64,000 nucleotides of DNA from Anaeramoeba flamelloides (GCA_027625915.1 JANTQA010000060.1:186001-250000), one strand, 5' to 3'. Counted from the first letter of the stretch, positions 47,524 through 60,018 are shown. The notes: generated from the sequence alone by a model not told the origin. A program made the numbers and translations.

Positions 47524-48936
47524 TTAATCTTCTTCGACAGCTTTGTTGTTTTTAAAAAAGAAAAGTACAATTAAAAAATAGAATACAAGTAAAAAAATAG
47601 AAGAAAATGAAAAAAGTAAAAATTAGTAATTTTGGATCAGCGCTGAGTTAAAAAAAAGGAGTAAAAAATAAAAAAAAAAAAGAATATGTAAAGATTAAGG
47701 AAAAAAGAAAAGAAATAAGCAAACCTTCATCATCATCATCATCTTCATCGTCTTCGTCGTCGTATTCATCATCATCTTCATCGTCGTCTTCAAATTCAGA
47801 AGTCCAGAGAGTAAGATTTTCTCTTAAAAGTTGCATGATCAGAGTTGAGTCTTTGTATGAGTTCTCTGTAAGATCATCGATTTCAGCGATGGCATCATCA
47901 AATGCTTGCTTGGCAAGATGGCAGGCTCGGTCTGGTGAATTAAGGATTTCGTAATAAAAGACCGAAAAGTTTAAGGCAAGCCCAAGTCTGATTGGGTGGG
48001 TTGTGGCAAGCTCAGAGTTGGCAATTTCGGATGCATTTTTGTAAGCTAACAAACTTTGTTCAGAAGCTTTTTCTCTTTTCTCGCCGCTGGTGAATTCTGC
48101 AAAATATCGATAATAGTCTCCTTTCCTTTGTTTGGTTTATTTTTTGATGTTTTTGTTTTTTTTTTATAAACATTGTTTTGTTTTTTTTTGAACATTATTT
48201 GTGATTTGGAAGAAAATTAAAAATTTTTGAAAGAAACCAATAACAAAGAAAATTACATTAAAAACAGATTGAAAGAACAGAACAGAAAAGAAAAAGTAAA
48301 TACAAACATTTTGTAATAAAAGGCTTTGCTTTCTCCACTGGAGGCCTTTTCGATCAAATTTTCGTCAATAATCTTGAAGATTCCATCACATATTTCTTCT
48401 AATTCTTTTTCGATCTTTTCTCTGAGTTCTGTGATTTTCTTGACGCCTTCTTCGTTGTTTTCCTTGTTTTCTTCTCTTTCAAGGATCGAGGATAAGATTC
48501 TCCATGATCCTCTTCTTGATCCAATCAAGTTTTTGAATGCAACAGATAAAAGGTTTCTTTCTTCGATGCTTAATTCAACATCAGCACTGGCTACCTCTTT
48601 GATAGCTTCAAGCATTTCTTTTTTGTTTTTTTTTTTGTTTTATTTTTTGTTTTTTTGTTTTTCATCAATTGCAAACAAAAAAATATTTATTACATTTGCG
48701 TGTTAAGTTAAAAAGAAGAAAAGACATGATGAAACAATGAACAAAAAATATGTAATTATTTAATTTTATGAAACTGACTCATTTTTGTTTGAATGGAAAC
48801 TTTTTTATAAAAAAAATACAAAAAGAAGAAAAAAAATGCTATAAAAAAAAAAAATAATTCACCAACCTTCATATCGTTCTGCTTGTTCACAAACCTTTGC
48901 TTGGTATACTAAAAGTTCACGTTTTTTTTCGTCCAT
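47524..48936 (-). CDS. 14-3-3 protein
   Basis: Dimeric adaptor that binds phospho-Ser/Thr motifs. Exons (minus): 48936-48867, 48617-48308, 48125-47725, 47540-47524; introns of 249, 182 and 184 nt with donors GTTGGT, GTTTGT, GTTTGC; phases 1, 2 and 1 join exactly, giving 265 aa. The whole fold is present: [20 protein letters not shown] (phosphate-binding Lys52 and Arg59), [12 protein letters not shown] (Arg133 and Tyr134 of the pocket), [20 protein letters not shown] and [19 protein letters not shown]. Near-identical stretches with animal and plant 14-3-3s. The C-terminal tail is unusually acidic, about 25 mostly Asp/Glu residues after FEDDD, ending AVEED. Only one copy in the window. Confidence 0.97.
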
Positions 48937-48999
48937 TGTATTTATATTTCTTTGGTTTAGGAAGGTTAAGGTTGTTAAAAAATAATGATTCAAAACGTT

Positions 49000-51600
49000 T
49001 TAAGAAGTTTTAAGAAAGGCTTGAAAGGAAATAATGAAGGAACAAATTTAAAAGTTCAAGATCACTCAATCCCGAATTCAAATTCAAAACAAGAATAAAA
49101 AAAATTTGAAAGTCACATACAAAAAAAGGCTTTTTGAAAAGAATAGAAAAAATGTTTTATCTAAATTCTTTTAGTTCTTTTAAAAATTTACTTTAGATGG
49201 AAATCTTGTTAACTAAATTAAAAATTTTTGTTATTTCTTCTCTTTTGATGTTAAAAAGTGATTGGATTCAATATAAATTAAATATTCTTCGATTTAAAAA
49301 TTTTAGTAAGATGATCAGACAATCAAAGAGAAAACACTTAATAACCTTGTGAGATATTTTTGTAATTAAAATTTATTTCTTTGACGATTTTGGTTTTTTT
49401 ATTTATCTTGTGAATTTCCCTTTTTATCTTTGTTTTTTTGTAGTTTTTATTTTTAAGGTTGAATAAAAAATTTTTGCAATTTATTTTAAACTTATAACAG
49501 CTCGGAGTGACAAACAACTGGATTTCCCAAATTCAGATCCTTCCTGGTATTTTTTTATCATTAAAATTTATCAATATAACGATTTTGTAGATAAAAATCA
49601 AAAAATTTTACTTTTTTGATAATTCTTATCAGTGTTGTTAATTTCTTCTCAAAAAATTTCCTTAATTCACATCAAAATATTATTTATAGTGATCAAAAAA
49701 AAATTATTAAGAGAACAACATTTGTGATTCTAAAAAATACTGATAAATTGCAATAAACGTTTGGAAATTTTTACTTGATTTCCGTTTTTGGAATTTACAT
49801 GCTCAAGCTTTCAATAAAGTATTTTATAAAATCAAGTGTTAAGAAAGTCTCTAAAATTGGTTGTTCTTCAAAACATTCTTTTTCTGGCTTGTTTGATAAG
49901 AAAGAGGTAAAAAGATTTATAAAAATTGGAAATTGAACTTAAACTTTTTTGAGATTTATTAGAATTTATTAGTAAATAGTATTTTTTCTTCTTGTCCAAA
50001 TACAACATGTAATTCACCATTGAATATAGTGTTTATTTCAGTTAAAATCAACTTTGAAAATAAAAAAAGTTGATATTTTAAGATGTAGCAACTGTAAAGG
50101 AAAAATTCTGACTTTTTTGAGACTTTGAAAAAAAAATTAAGATATTTAATGAATGAAGTACTTTAAATAATAAAAATCAATGGAGTACAGCCCCAGTAAA
50201 ACTGTTATTTTCTGATCCTCTTCAAAATTGTAAAGAAAATACCAAAATAGAATCTTGAGCTGAATTGCTTAAAATAGTGTTTCGAATGTTGAATGACTTA
50301 CATTTTACCCTTATCTCAACATTCTATTGTGAAATTTAATTTTTTCATTTGTTTTCTTTTTTTAATTTTTTTTTTCCTAACAACAAAAAGCAATTAGAAA
50401 GATTTTTTTATATATGTCTTTTGGGATAAATGGATTTTGTTTTAAAAGGGCAACAAAATTACAATTCGGAGCATTATAAAAGGAAATATGAATAGGGTGT
50501 TAATTACTAGAATGATTCCAAAAAAGATAATTATCCCAACACGTATCTGGCCTGGGTTTTAAACACTTGGGTTTGGTTGACTCAGAGAACTGAATATGAT
50601 TATATTCTATCAAAATTTAAAAGAGAAAATAGCTATAAATTTTATTCTAAGAATCTGAAATTATCTTCTCCCAAAAAAATATTTATTATAAAAAAATAAA
50701 AATAGAACCAATTTTAACAATTCCTTTCTCTCTTTTTTTATAAAGTTTAACATTACTAAAACAATAAATATCAAATAATTTTGAAAAGGGTTTTTAAGAG
50801 AATCTACGATCACAAGTAACTAAAATAAAATATTCTTCTCTCTCACTCAAATCATTATCATATTTTATGGTGTAGCTTAACCCCTAAGTAAAATTCAAAT
50901 TTAGAATGAAAGGTGATTATAAATTTTGTGTTATTTTTTTCGGTTTTCAATTTTGTTTTTCTGGAAAGATATTTAAAAGGGTTATGAAAATTTTAATTGA
51001 CAACTCAAAAACCACAAACGGGCGGAATTTATTAAATATCTTCCAATCCACCAGTCTTAGACTCTTCAATTCATATTTGGAAATTTTTTTTTTTTATGTT
51101 TGATAACAAAAAGTAAAATTCATATTCATTGACGATCGAACAACCAAGAACCAAAATATTAAGTTCAGCACACAATATAAACTATTGATATTTTTTCATT
51201 TTTCTGATAATGTAAACCTTAAATCTTTTAAAAATTAAAATTAAAAAGTTAGTTCTATGTTTGGAAAATTTATTTTAAAATTTAATATATGATTTTTTTT
51301 GTTTTTCAAGTGCTAGATTGAAAAAATTAATTCAAAAACAAATTGTAAAAAATTGAAATTTGCTGATAATATAATTAATTCAAACCTAAAAATTTATTTG
51401 ATCAACACAATTTGAAAAATAATTTGCAATCAATTGGAAAAATAGAAAAGTTACAATTATGATTATTTACAAATAATAATTATATTTATAGTATATTCAT
51501 ATATATGTGTCTATTTCAGTTGAGTAGTGGTGAATAAAATGTAAGGTGGGGATAGAATTGGGAATGTTGTGAAAAGAATGGGAAATGTTGGTTTTTGATA
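49000..51600. other. Upstream and spacer region of 14-3-3
   Basis: Contains the presumed 14-3-3 promoter (immediately above 48936) but no recognisable core element in this AT-rich DNA. No other gene supported; 50906-51103 (plus) is open but unremarkable. Confidence 0.5.
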
Positions 51601-51608
51601 CAGTATTA

Positions 51609-51804
51609 CAGTCATTTACACTTTTAAGACACAAACTTTCAACAAAATTTAAGGCACAAAAAAATCCATATTTTGAAGCACAAAATTCAAATTCTAGAAA
51701 AATAAATTGTAAAAAAAAAAAATTCCATATTTTGTGGCTTATTTTGATATTTTTTTGTGTCTTAGATTGAGTTATAAGTTTTTGAGTAATAAAAGTAGAA
51801 CTTA
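51609..51804. mobile_element. TA-flanked palindromic MITE, copy 5 (decayed)
   Basis: The left end CAGTCATTTACACTTTTAAG with TA at 51607-51608 is clear, as are ACTTTCAACAAAATTTAAGG and the mirrored TTTTTTTGTGTCTTA. The right end is eroded. Confidence 0.7.
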
Positions 51805-52226
51805 CTTATTAAAAAAATGGTATTAGTTATGTTTCATGTAGGAATTTGAAAGAAATAGATTTTAATTTGTGATATCAAGGCTGGTTCAATTTTATTTGTT
51901 ATCTGTTATTGTAAATTTTTAAATTGTTTATTTGTAATAATTATGATTAATTCAACATTTGAAGAAAGATTGAGATTCTTTTTGTAGTATTTTTATTTCA
52001 TTTAATTAGTATCGATGTGTTTATTAATTTTTTAATGATTGGATGAAAGTTTGTTGGATTTTAAGTTGTGGTGTTGAGGAGTTTGTTTATGTGACTATTG
52101 ATTTTTTGTTGATTATTCGTTTGTTATTTTGAATGACTCAGTAAAATTTTAGAAGTGGATTATTTTTTAAATATAGAAGTATAAAAATTTAATAATATTA
52201 TATTAAAAAGGGTGTCTGAAATGTAT

Positions 52227-52298
52227 GGGTCTGTAGCTCAGGGGTAGAGCGTCTCTTTAGCGTAGAGGAGGCCTGGGGTTCGATTCCTCATAGATCCA
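52227..52298 (+). tRNA. tRNA-Ala (AGC)
   Basis: The acceptor GGGTCTG pairs with TAGATCC and discriminator A, including the G3:U70 wobble that identifies alanine tRNAs. D arm GCTCAGGGGTAGAGC, anticodon stem TCTCT/AGAGG around loop TTAGCGT (anticodon AGC, read as IGC), T arm TGGGG-TTCGATT-CCTCA. No intron, no encoded CCA. A poly-T pol III terminator follows at about 52320. Confidence 0.94.
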
Positions 52299-52309
52299 TT
52301 ATTTTTAGC

Positions 52310-54495
52310 TTTATTTATTCTTTTTTTTGGTATTTAATCATCTCCTTCCTTTTTTATTTGTTTACACTTCTTCTCTTTTTTGGAATAAAAAGAAAATAAA
52401 ATCTTTTTATTTTTTTTTTTCATTTTTTTTTATTTTTCAGATCTTTTTGGAGATGAAATCAATTCTTTAACAAGAAATAAACAATTAAGAGATTATCTTT
52501 GTTCTTGATTTTCTCCACATTTTCAGATCGAAAACACTGAAATTCGATTCTATCAGTTTGAACCAATCAAGCAGAAAATTCCAAAGATCATTGTAAGAAA
52601 GCAATTTTCAAAACGAAATAAACCTTAGGCATAAAACCAATCTCCAAAGCTATAAGAGTAAGTACCCAATTATCAGACAAATACTGATTCCATAAGCATA
52701 CGATCGTTCTGAAAGCATATTTCATACAAATAATGAAATCGGAAAGAATTCTTGGATGTTATTTAAAGAAAATATTTTTTTATAATCGCCATCCTAACCA
52801 AACATTTTTCGATAAAACGAAACTTGAGATAGGTTTTTTGTAAATACAGATCTGATCATAAAAACGATCTTGTTTTAACAATCCAAAACACTAAAAGAGC
52901 GAATGCTCGCTTTGGGTGAAATAATACAAACTGATCAAATAAAATGCAAACCAAGAATGCAGCATAAAATATGACTATTTTTCTTCTTCATAGGGAATTT
53001 TTAAATTCTAGTCAAGTCTTCTTCGCTTTTAAAAGGATCTAAATACAACTTCCTTCTAACACCAAAATTTTGATCATTAAAACAAAATTTTTCATTTTCT
53101 TAAAAACGAACTGGTTTATTGTAATCAAATAATTCAGGTTGTTGAAGTGAAAGGTTTTGAAAAGGCTATCAAAGGATCTGTGGTGATCTTGTTTATGAGT
53201 TCTGTTTGTAAATTAATAAAGGTAATTCGATAAATTCTGTCAAGAATAAATTGATTGAGTTTTTACTTTAAATTGTAAGTTTTATTTGGTATTAACATGG
53301 TTATTTAAATTCTTTTCATACAAAGCCTGATCAATATATTTGTCTTCAAATGGAAAATAGTTTGGGGTTGTGGATAAAAATACTTCTTGTGTTTGAAATG
53401 ATTGATTTATTTTGAAAATGTAGATCTACAAAAAATGAAACGTAAAAATCAAAAAAGTAATTTTTAAGGCTGTCAAAGAACGTTTTTCAAAACATATTTG
53501 AAAATCTGGTACAAGAGAGAAATAGTTTTTTCTGAGGTACAATATCCTTTCTTTATTGGATTTTGAATATAAAAATTTTATGATCAAATCAAAGCACAAG
53601 ACTTTTTTTCTTTTTATATTTGGATAGACAGTTGTTAAATATAATAAAGGTAAAGACACACGCGTCTCTATCATCAAGTTCTTCAATCACCACCTTCTAA
53701 AAAATATTTTTTTTTTAGAGAATTTAATACTGGTACACATGTAAAAAAGTGATGTCTTAATATTTTAAGTTTTTTTACTAAATTTGACATTTTTTCAAAA
53801 ACGATAAATCTTTTCCAATGTGCCGTTACGGGGGGGGGTCAGCTAACATGGGGCTTCTAATAGTAAAAAACAACAATTTAATGATAGAATAATAATGTTT
53901 GGGGTTGGTTTTGTTTTCTGATTTCTGAAAATTATTTTCATTTTTTGAATTTCTGTTTCTTCCTCAAATATTTTCATTCTATAATTAAATCGTTTTTTTT
54001 TTTTGATCATAGAACCCCCATATTCATTGTCAAGAAATACCCTGAGGGGGCGTATTGTAATAGTTTTATAGTTTTTGGAAAAATTGCAAATTTAGTATAA
54101 AAACTTTTAATATTAAGAGATCACTTTTTGCACATGTTTATTTGATTATAAATGGGGAAATATTTTCACTTCCTTTTCCTTTTTCAAACCGAGTTTCCCA
54201 AATAAGTAGGTTGTAATTTGTGGTTTCGATCTCAATTCTCAAAGTGGTATTGAAAATGAAGTGAATTTTTTTCCCGTTTAAAATTCAAATACCAGTAATG
54301 TTTTTTTGAGATCATTTCCAATCAAAACACGTATGATAATTTACCCTTTAACAAATAATAATAGGCATAATCCTATTTTAAAAAATAAATGAAAACTATA
54401 AAAAATCGTTTTATTTTTTTTGTTTAATTCCATAATTATTTATACATTTTGTATTCTAATATATAAAATGAGTTTTTTCTGTTTAAAAAAGATGA
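52310..54495. other. Spacer after tRNA-Ala
   Basis: No gene supported. 52440-53220 is somewhat less AT-rich than its surroundings and has a small perfect hairpin (AGCGAATGCTCGCT near 52897) but no frame. A run of 9 G lies near 53830. Confidence 0.45.
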
Positions 54496-54497
54496 CA

Positions 54498-54693
54498 CGG
54501 CCAGTTCCAATTTTAAGAAACATACTTTCAACTATATTTAAAAGAAAATAAAAATCCAAAATTAAGGCACAAAATTTAAATTCTATTAAAATAATTTGTA
54601 TAAAAAACAATTTCAAAAAATTTATTTTAATTTGAAAATTTTTTGTACCTTAAATTTCGTTATTTTTTTTTGTATTAAAAGTAAAACTTGTTG
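54498..54693. mobile_element. TA-flanked palindromic MITE, copy 6 (decayed)
   Basis: Eroded copy: GGCCAGTTCCAATTTTAAG at the left, AATTAAGGCACAAAATTTAA inside, AAAAGTAAAACTTGTTGTA at the right. Confidence 0.6.
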
Positions 54694-54898
54694 TATTAAT
54701 TTCCGGGTTTATTAGGGGATATTTCAAATATCAATTAAAGGAAAATCAGTTTTCCTTTATAATTAATATATATATTTATATATGTATATCTTGTTTGATA
54801 CCAAAATAGATAATTAATTAGTTATGTACTGTAAAAAGTAACTTTTTATATGAATCGCTGCGCTTAAACCTTCTTGTTTGAATTTTTCTTATATTATC

Positions 54899-54901
<3 letters not shown>

Positions 54902-54934
<33 letters not shown>
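54902..54934. repeat. (AT)n microsatellite
   Basis: About 16 uninterrupted AT repeats; a shorter tract of the same type is at 10242-10271. Confidence 0.9.
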
Positions 54935-54935
<1 letters not shown>

Positions 54936-55053
54936 TTATACATATCAAACAATAAACGTATCTAAATAAAATAATAATTTAAAGTTTGTGACTCGTTAAT
55001 TTGCTTAAATTAAAACCAATTTTCATATTTATTAATATTAAACTTTGTTGCAG

Positions 55054-55251
55054 TCAAAGAGTCCCGAAATTTTTCTCAAGTATCAATTATTTTATATAAT
55101 TGGCCTTTGGAGAACAAATAAAAAAATAATAAGTAGAATAATACAAATCCAAGATTTGTTGATATCCTCTGAAATAAAACTAACCTATCAATATATTTTC
55201 GTAAAAAATGAAAAACTCAAATTCTTGATATGGTCTAATTTAGAAAAATAA
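55054..55251 (+). CDS. Possible orphan terminal exon
   Basis: After a textbook acceptor (AACTTTGTTGCAG) there are 65 open codons to TAA: SKSPEIFLKYQLFYIIGLWR, then basic/aliphatic residues (NKKIISRIIQIQDLLISSEI). Protein-like but no family recognised and no upstream exon found; the upstream DNA is an AT microsatellite. May be a relic or chance. Confidence 0.22.
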   Translation, partial: SKSPEIFLKYQLFYIIGLWRTNKKIISRIIQIQDLLISSEIKLTYQYIFVKNEKLKFLIWSNLEK

Positions 55252-56402
55252 GAATGTTTGTTTTGAACTTCTACGGGTATTTGAATAATAAATAGGAAAT
55301 AATTTTCACTTAATTATTCATACTTTCATTTATGAAATCAAGCCCCTAAACGGTGTAGTTGGGATTTGGGGTCTATATTTGATAAGGGAAATGAAAATGA
55401 AGTGAAAATTTTTCACATTTATTATTCAAATATAATGATCAAAGATCGAATAAAAATCTAATATAAATCAATATGATTTCTCAACAATCAAATCCACTGT
55501 TTCAATAACATTAGAATAACATGTTTTTACCAAGTTACTATTGATCTTGCAATAAAAAAAATTTTTTACAACTGATTACGTTTCAAAAAAAATCGAAGAA
55601 AAAAAAAATGTGCCAAAGGTTATTTCAATTTTGAAAATTCCCAAAATAAATTTTTTCTTCTAATATCCATGCAAACCCATTAAAAGAATTTATTTTACTT
55701 ATTAGAACTTGGCCCATTTGACTGAAAAATACTTTAGTAAATTCTTATTTACTGAGATTATTATCTTCCAACGAATTATCAATACGGGATAGCAAAGAAA
55801 ACTCTCTACAATTTTATTTATAATTTATTTATTGTGAGCTGTTTTTTTACATTAGAATTGGGCCATAACTGGGATTTAGATAAATTGAACTTAAAATTTC
55901 TAAAATTTTAATGGTTAGGTTAATGTCTCATAATAAAATAATAATTCAAAATAAAAATTTCAATGAGCATTTTTTAAAGGGTAGATATTTTTTTGAAAAC
56001 AATACTTAAAGTATTAATGTGAAGGCATTTATCGCATCTCCCCAATAATAAAATAAGAAAAAATGTATAAGAGCTAATAATGATAAACAATTCCTCAATA
56101 ATTGGAATGGTTTTAATTTGTGAATAAATTCTTTTCGTGTTACACGATTTAAAGTGCTTTAAAAAAAGTATTCTAAATATTAATGAATAATAAATAATTA
56201 CATTTTTTCTAAAGGATCATAATTAAAAAATGTAACATTTTATTATTATTATTATTATTTACCTTTTCTAATCTATAGACAGATACCAAAATAATGTTAT
56301 TACGGTATTTTAATAATTCTTAGTTAGAACCCTGCAAATAGAAACATTTTTATAATGATTTAATACCAAGATTTATTTCAATAATCTTGAACATAAAAAC
56401 AT

Positions 56403-56470
56403 ACAGCAATTTAAAACCTGGTGCGCACGATTTAACTTAACTGAAAATTTCAATTTTCATTAAACTTTCT
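56403..56470 (+). pseudogene. Inverted partial copy of the 56.6-kb exon
   Basis: This 68-bp segment is the reverse complement, with a few differences, of 56693-56761. On the plus strand it too has an ACAG acceptor followed by QFKTWCARFNLTENFNFH and an immediate stop, so it is an incomplete copy of the minus-strand exon, about 225 bp away in inverted orientation. Confidence 0.6.
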
Positions 56471-56568
56471 TAAAACTCCTGTAAATTGAAAATGGTGATT
56501 GTTGTTTTGGACTCACACCTTCTTGTGTTTTCCTTCATATCCAAGATCTCTTATAAAATGGAATTTTT

Positions 56569-56757
56569 TTAAATTCTTTCATAAAAAGTTTTTAAAAAAA
56601 AGGTGAAAAGTTGTTTACAAAGCTTGTCATTCAGGTATTCTTGAGTTTTGGTGTTAAAACCAAAATTTCGTTTTAACAGATCTTGAAGTTCAATGAAAGT
56701 TGAATGAAAATTGAAATTTTCAGTGAAGTTAAATCGTGCGCACCATGTTTGAAATTG
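56569..56757 (-). CDS. Possible orphan exon (QFQTWCARF...)
   Basis: After a CTTCTACAG acceptor the minus strand is open for 62 codons: QFQTWCARFNFTENFNFHST, then FIELQDLLKRNFGFNTKT and NDKLCKQLFTFFLKTFYERI before TAA. The residue mix looks like a real globular protein. No family recognised and no further exons found. Its 5' 65 bp recur inverted at 56403-56470, suggesting a local duplication or a mobile-element fragment. Confidence 0.4.
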   Translation of the reverse strand, partial: QFQTWCARFNFTENFNFHSTFIELQDLLKRNFGFNTKTQEYLNDKLCKQLFTFFLKTFYERI

Positions 56758-57418
56758 CTGTAGAAGAATTATCATAAAATTTCTTATCTATGAAACTTGT
56801 TACATTTTTAATAAATTTTCAATATTTCAGAAATAATTTACCAAAAGAATCTATTGGTATATTATTGAATTTTTTTTGAAAAAAATCAAATTTTTGTGCC
56901 AATAATCTAAAATTAGAAACAAATTTCCAAAAGACATTTTGTAGATTTTTCATTTGGATATTGATGATTCATCTTAAAATTAATTTCTTAATACACATTT
57001 TTGTCTAAAATTCTTATAATTTTTTACTAGTACAAAGATCATTTTTAAATTGATGAGATCAACTTTTAATTATAATTTTTAATAATCCTAATTTTTAGAG
57101 AAATTCGGACCCTTGTCTCACTAATATGATTTACAATTAAAAACATTACACCTTCAATTTATACTTCATTATTATAGAAACTACTCCCTTAAATATGGAA
57201 AAAACAACATTGAACAATTTGGTTAAACCTAAAAAAAAACCCGAAAAAAAAATTTATTAAAAATAAACATTTATTTATAATTCATTAGAGATGATCAATT
57301 CAAATAAATGTTTTCAAATCTTTGCTTCATTTTCCATTTTGTCAATTTTACTCATTTGAGTCTAAAAACGTTCTGTATCGCTGCATATCTTAAAAATCAA
57401 CTTTTTTTACAAATGCAG

Positions 57419-57504
57419 CTTTGCATTTAAACGAAATCAAATCTTTATTTGAAGCGAATCGAGAAAAAATTGAAAAAATGGAAATTGAATCAAAAACTTG
57501 TTAA
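57419..57504 (+). CDS. Small terminal exon, convergent to YKT6
   Basis: A clean acceptor (CTTTTTTTACAAATGCAG) precedes LHLNEIKSLFEANREKIEKM then EIESKTC and TAA, a strongly helical, charged, coding-like sequence. A candidate first exon is ATG at 57290 (MINSNK, donor at GTTTTC after phase 1), which would give a protein of about 36 aa through a roughly 100-nt intron; a longer gene with distant upstream exons is equally possible. Function unknown. Confidence 0.4.
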
Positions 57505-57636
57505 TTATTTGAATTGATCAACATCATCCAAATTTAACCACTTAACAAAGTGGCAATTTGAATCGAAATTATCATTTTTCGTATTTTCTAGAGAGATTTC
57601 GTAATTAAAACGAAAAGAAAAGAGTGCAAATGTGTA

Positions 57637-58370
57637 TTAGCATATTGTGCAACATTGGTTATGCTTCTTGGCAACCCGATAAAACTGCTTTGATTGGCCA
57701 CTTAAAAACTCAGATCGATCTATTAAAATTTCAAGGTTTTCACCTCTTTTTAAGACTTTTTCTATTGCGTCTTGGACAACAATTGTTGTTTCGTCAAGTG
57801 TTCTTTGGATTTTTGATAATTTGTCTGCTTGGTTTGGATCTTGAAATTTATTTAATAATTGCACAATCTGCTCAAAAGGGTATTCTTCCAGATCTCCGAT
57901 CTTGTTCCTTTTGTTATAGTTGAAGTTAAGTTTTGTTTTAGGTTGGTTGGTTCAAAAATAAAATATAAACAAAATCCATGAAATGAGTAAAAAATGATCA
58001 AAATGTAAATATAATGAAACAGTAAAAAATGAAAAAAAATTTACCCATAAATGTCCATAAAATCATCCATAACTTTATTTATCAGTGAAAAGGCAACTCT
58101 TCTGGGATACTCGTCATCACATATAGCTACAGCAGAAAGATTGTCAAATCTGTTATGGACATGGCATATGTAGTCTTTTTCTTTAACGCTTTGCCTTTGA
58201 GATTCATTGGTTCTTTTTGCAAGTGTGAAAGAGACAAACTCACACCACTCTTTGACTGACTTTCGTTTAAAAAAGCCAAAAGAGCTTGACTCAAAGCTAG
58301 TTGCTAATAATTTAGGGTCTGTAATTTTATTGCCCCTCCATTGAAATAAACAAAGTGAAATTATTTTCAT
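57637..58370 (-). CDS. YKT6: YKT6, prenylated R-SNARE
   Basis: R-SNARE of ER-Golgi, endosomal and autophagosome fusion; it cycles between cytosol and membranes by C-terminal lipidation. Exons (minus): 58370-58045 and 57907-57637, one 137-nt phase-2 intron (donor GTAAAT, acceptor AAAAG), giving 198 aa, the same length as human YKT6. Longin domain about 1-130: MKIISLCLFQWRG, SSFGFFKRKSVKEWCEFVSF, SVKEKDYICHVHNRFDNLSA, DDEYPRRVAFSLINKVMDDF (human DNEYPSRVAFTLLEKVLDEF). SNARE motif from about 138: IQRTLDETTIVVQDAIEKVL then KRGENL, with the zero-layer Arg163. It ends HNQCCTIC: Cys194 for palmitate and a CTIC CaaX box. Closest neighbour is the convergent exon at 57419. Confidence 0.97.
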
Positions 58371-58399
58371 TAGATTGGTTTTTTTTTTGAATATGTAAA

Positions 58400-60018
58400 A
58401 TTTGGTTTTGGAAAAGATAAACTAAATTAAAATGAAAGAAAAAATGTAACAAAAACTTTTAAAAGAAATTTTCTTCTTGTTCTTCAAGATTTAATTCAGT
58501 TTTTTTGAATGTTATTAGTATTTTTTCGATTCTTTACAAAAATGATTTGTTTTCGAATTTAGAAGAAAAAAACAATTATGCAAGTCAAGTATTTATCTTA
58601 AATTACTTATTCGGTTCCGCAAAGGAAAAAAAGATCGAATACATTCCCTAAAATGAGGAAGAAATCTGAATCTTTTTCAAATTTTTTTCCAAAACCCTAG
58701 TTGTTTTGTTGATTGTGTTTGATAAACGGAAAGTGTTATTGGAAAAACTGTTGGAAAACGTAGAATCAACTTTACAAATTAAGGTTGATTGTTTTTTGTT
58801 TTCAAAAATTATTTCCTTATCTCAACTAAGAAGATTGAGGGAAAACAAAGAATAAACAACACGTCTTTCGTTTGTGAAGTCAAATTGTCAAAAGTTCGTT
58901 AGCCAAAACAAATAATGTTTGAAAAAAACTCAAAACCACGTAGTTTTTTTCTGAAAAATTTAAATCAGAGAAAAATATTTTTCTTTCAATTCATAAGACT
59001 CAATTGTTTTCAAAAAGTCCCTTCAAGATTTGGAATTGTACAGAAGTATTGATACAAAACAATTTAAAAAACTGGTAATGGAAATTTGCATGTGATAAAA
59101 TTTCAATTGACACTCCTTTTTAATTAAAGAAAAAATTAATTTCATTTGAGTAGTTATTTAATCATGAGAAATATCAACAACACAATAAAAAAGTTCCAAT
59201 TAAACAAATAGAGATTTCCTAAATTTGAATCTATTTTCATAAAAACTTGGTTTATTGAAAGAAAAAAGTTCAAAGAAGCTGAAAATTATTTCCAATTTAT
59301 TCTTAAAATACTCGTGAATCTAAAGATGATTAAAAATAAATTATGTCAATTAAGAACTTTTTCAAAATTCTTTACCTTCTTAAGTTGATAACTCCCTCAA
59401 TTGGAAAACCAAATTCTACTTTAAAAGTTTGTTTTAAAAAAAACTAAACTAAAAAATTTCTTCGAAATTTGTAAAAATATTTAACATGAAATAAAGCGAA
59501 TGAGAGAAGTAAACTTTTGAAATACTTTTGAGATTTATAATTTTAAATGTAACTCTACTTGTAAAATCTTCAAAGAGATGGTGATCAAATTCTATTTCCT
59601 TCAAATATAAAATTATAAATTACAGTCAAAAAGGTATTAAATAGTTTACTTGTTTTCATTTAAAATTCAACACATATTCCTTTCATTTGAAATCATTAAA
59701 ACATAAAAATCGATTATAAAAAAATAAAAAAAGAATCAAACACACAAAGATAACTAACATCAATTTTTAACTTTGAAATTATCTCAAAGAATAAAAAAAA
59801 AAAAAACAGAGATAAATGTATTTACCAAGAAGTATACAAAAATATTGGTATTACTGAAAAAAAGGAGTTTCTTTTCAAACACACACAAGATCACAAAAGA
59901 GTGAGATTCCATCAACAAAACAGCCTACCAATTCTTTTCAAACGTGTAACAAACATTATCTACCTCTGTTTATGATCCTGAAACAGTAATCATTTTTTCC
60001 TTTTTTTCGATTCAACAA
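58400..60018. other. Intergenic region between YKT6 and ankyrin gene
   Basis: Divergent promoter region (YKT6 leftward, ankyrin gene rightward). AT-rich; no TATA-like element can be singled out. No gene or element ends found. Confidence 0.55.

Noticed and set aside
48326-48706. 126-codon plus-strand Ser-rich frame
   Set aside because: Antisense of 14-3-3 exon 2.
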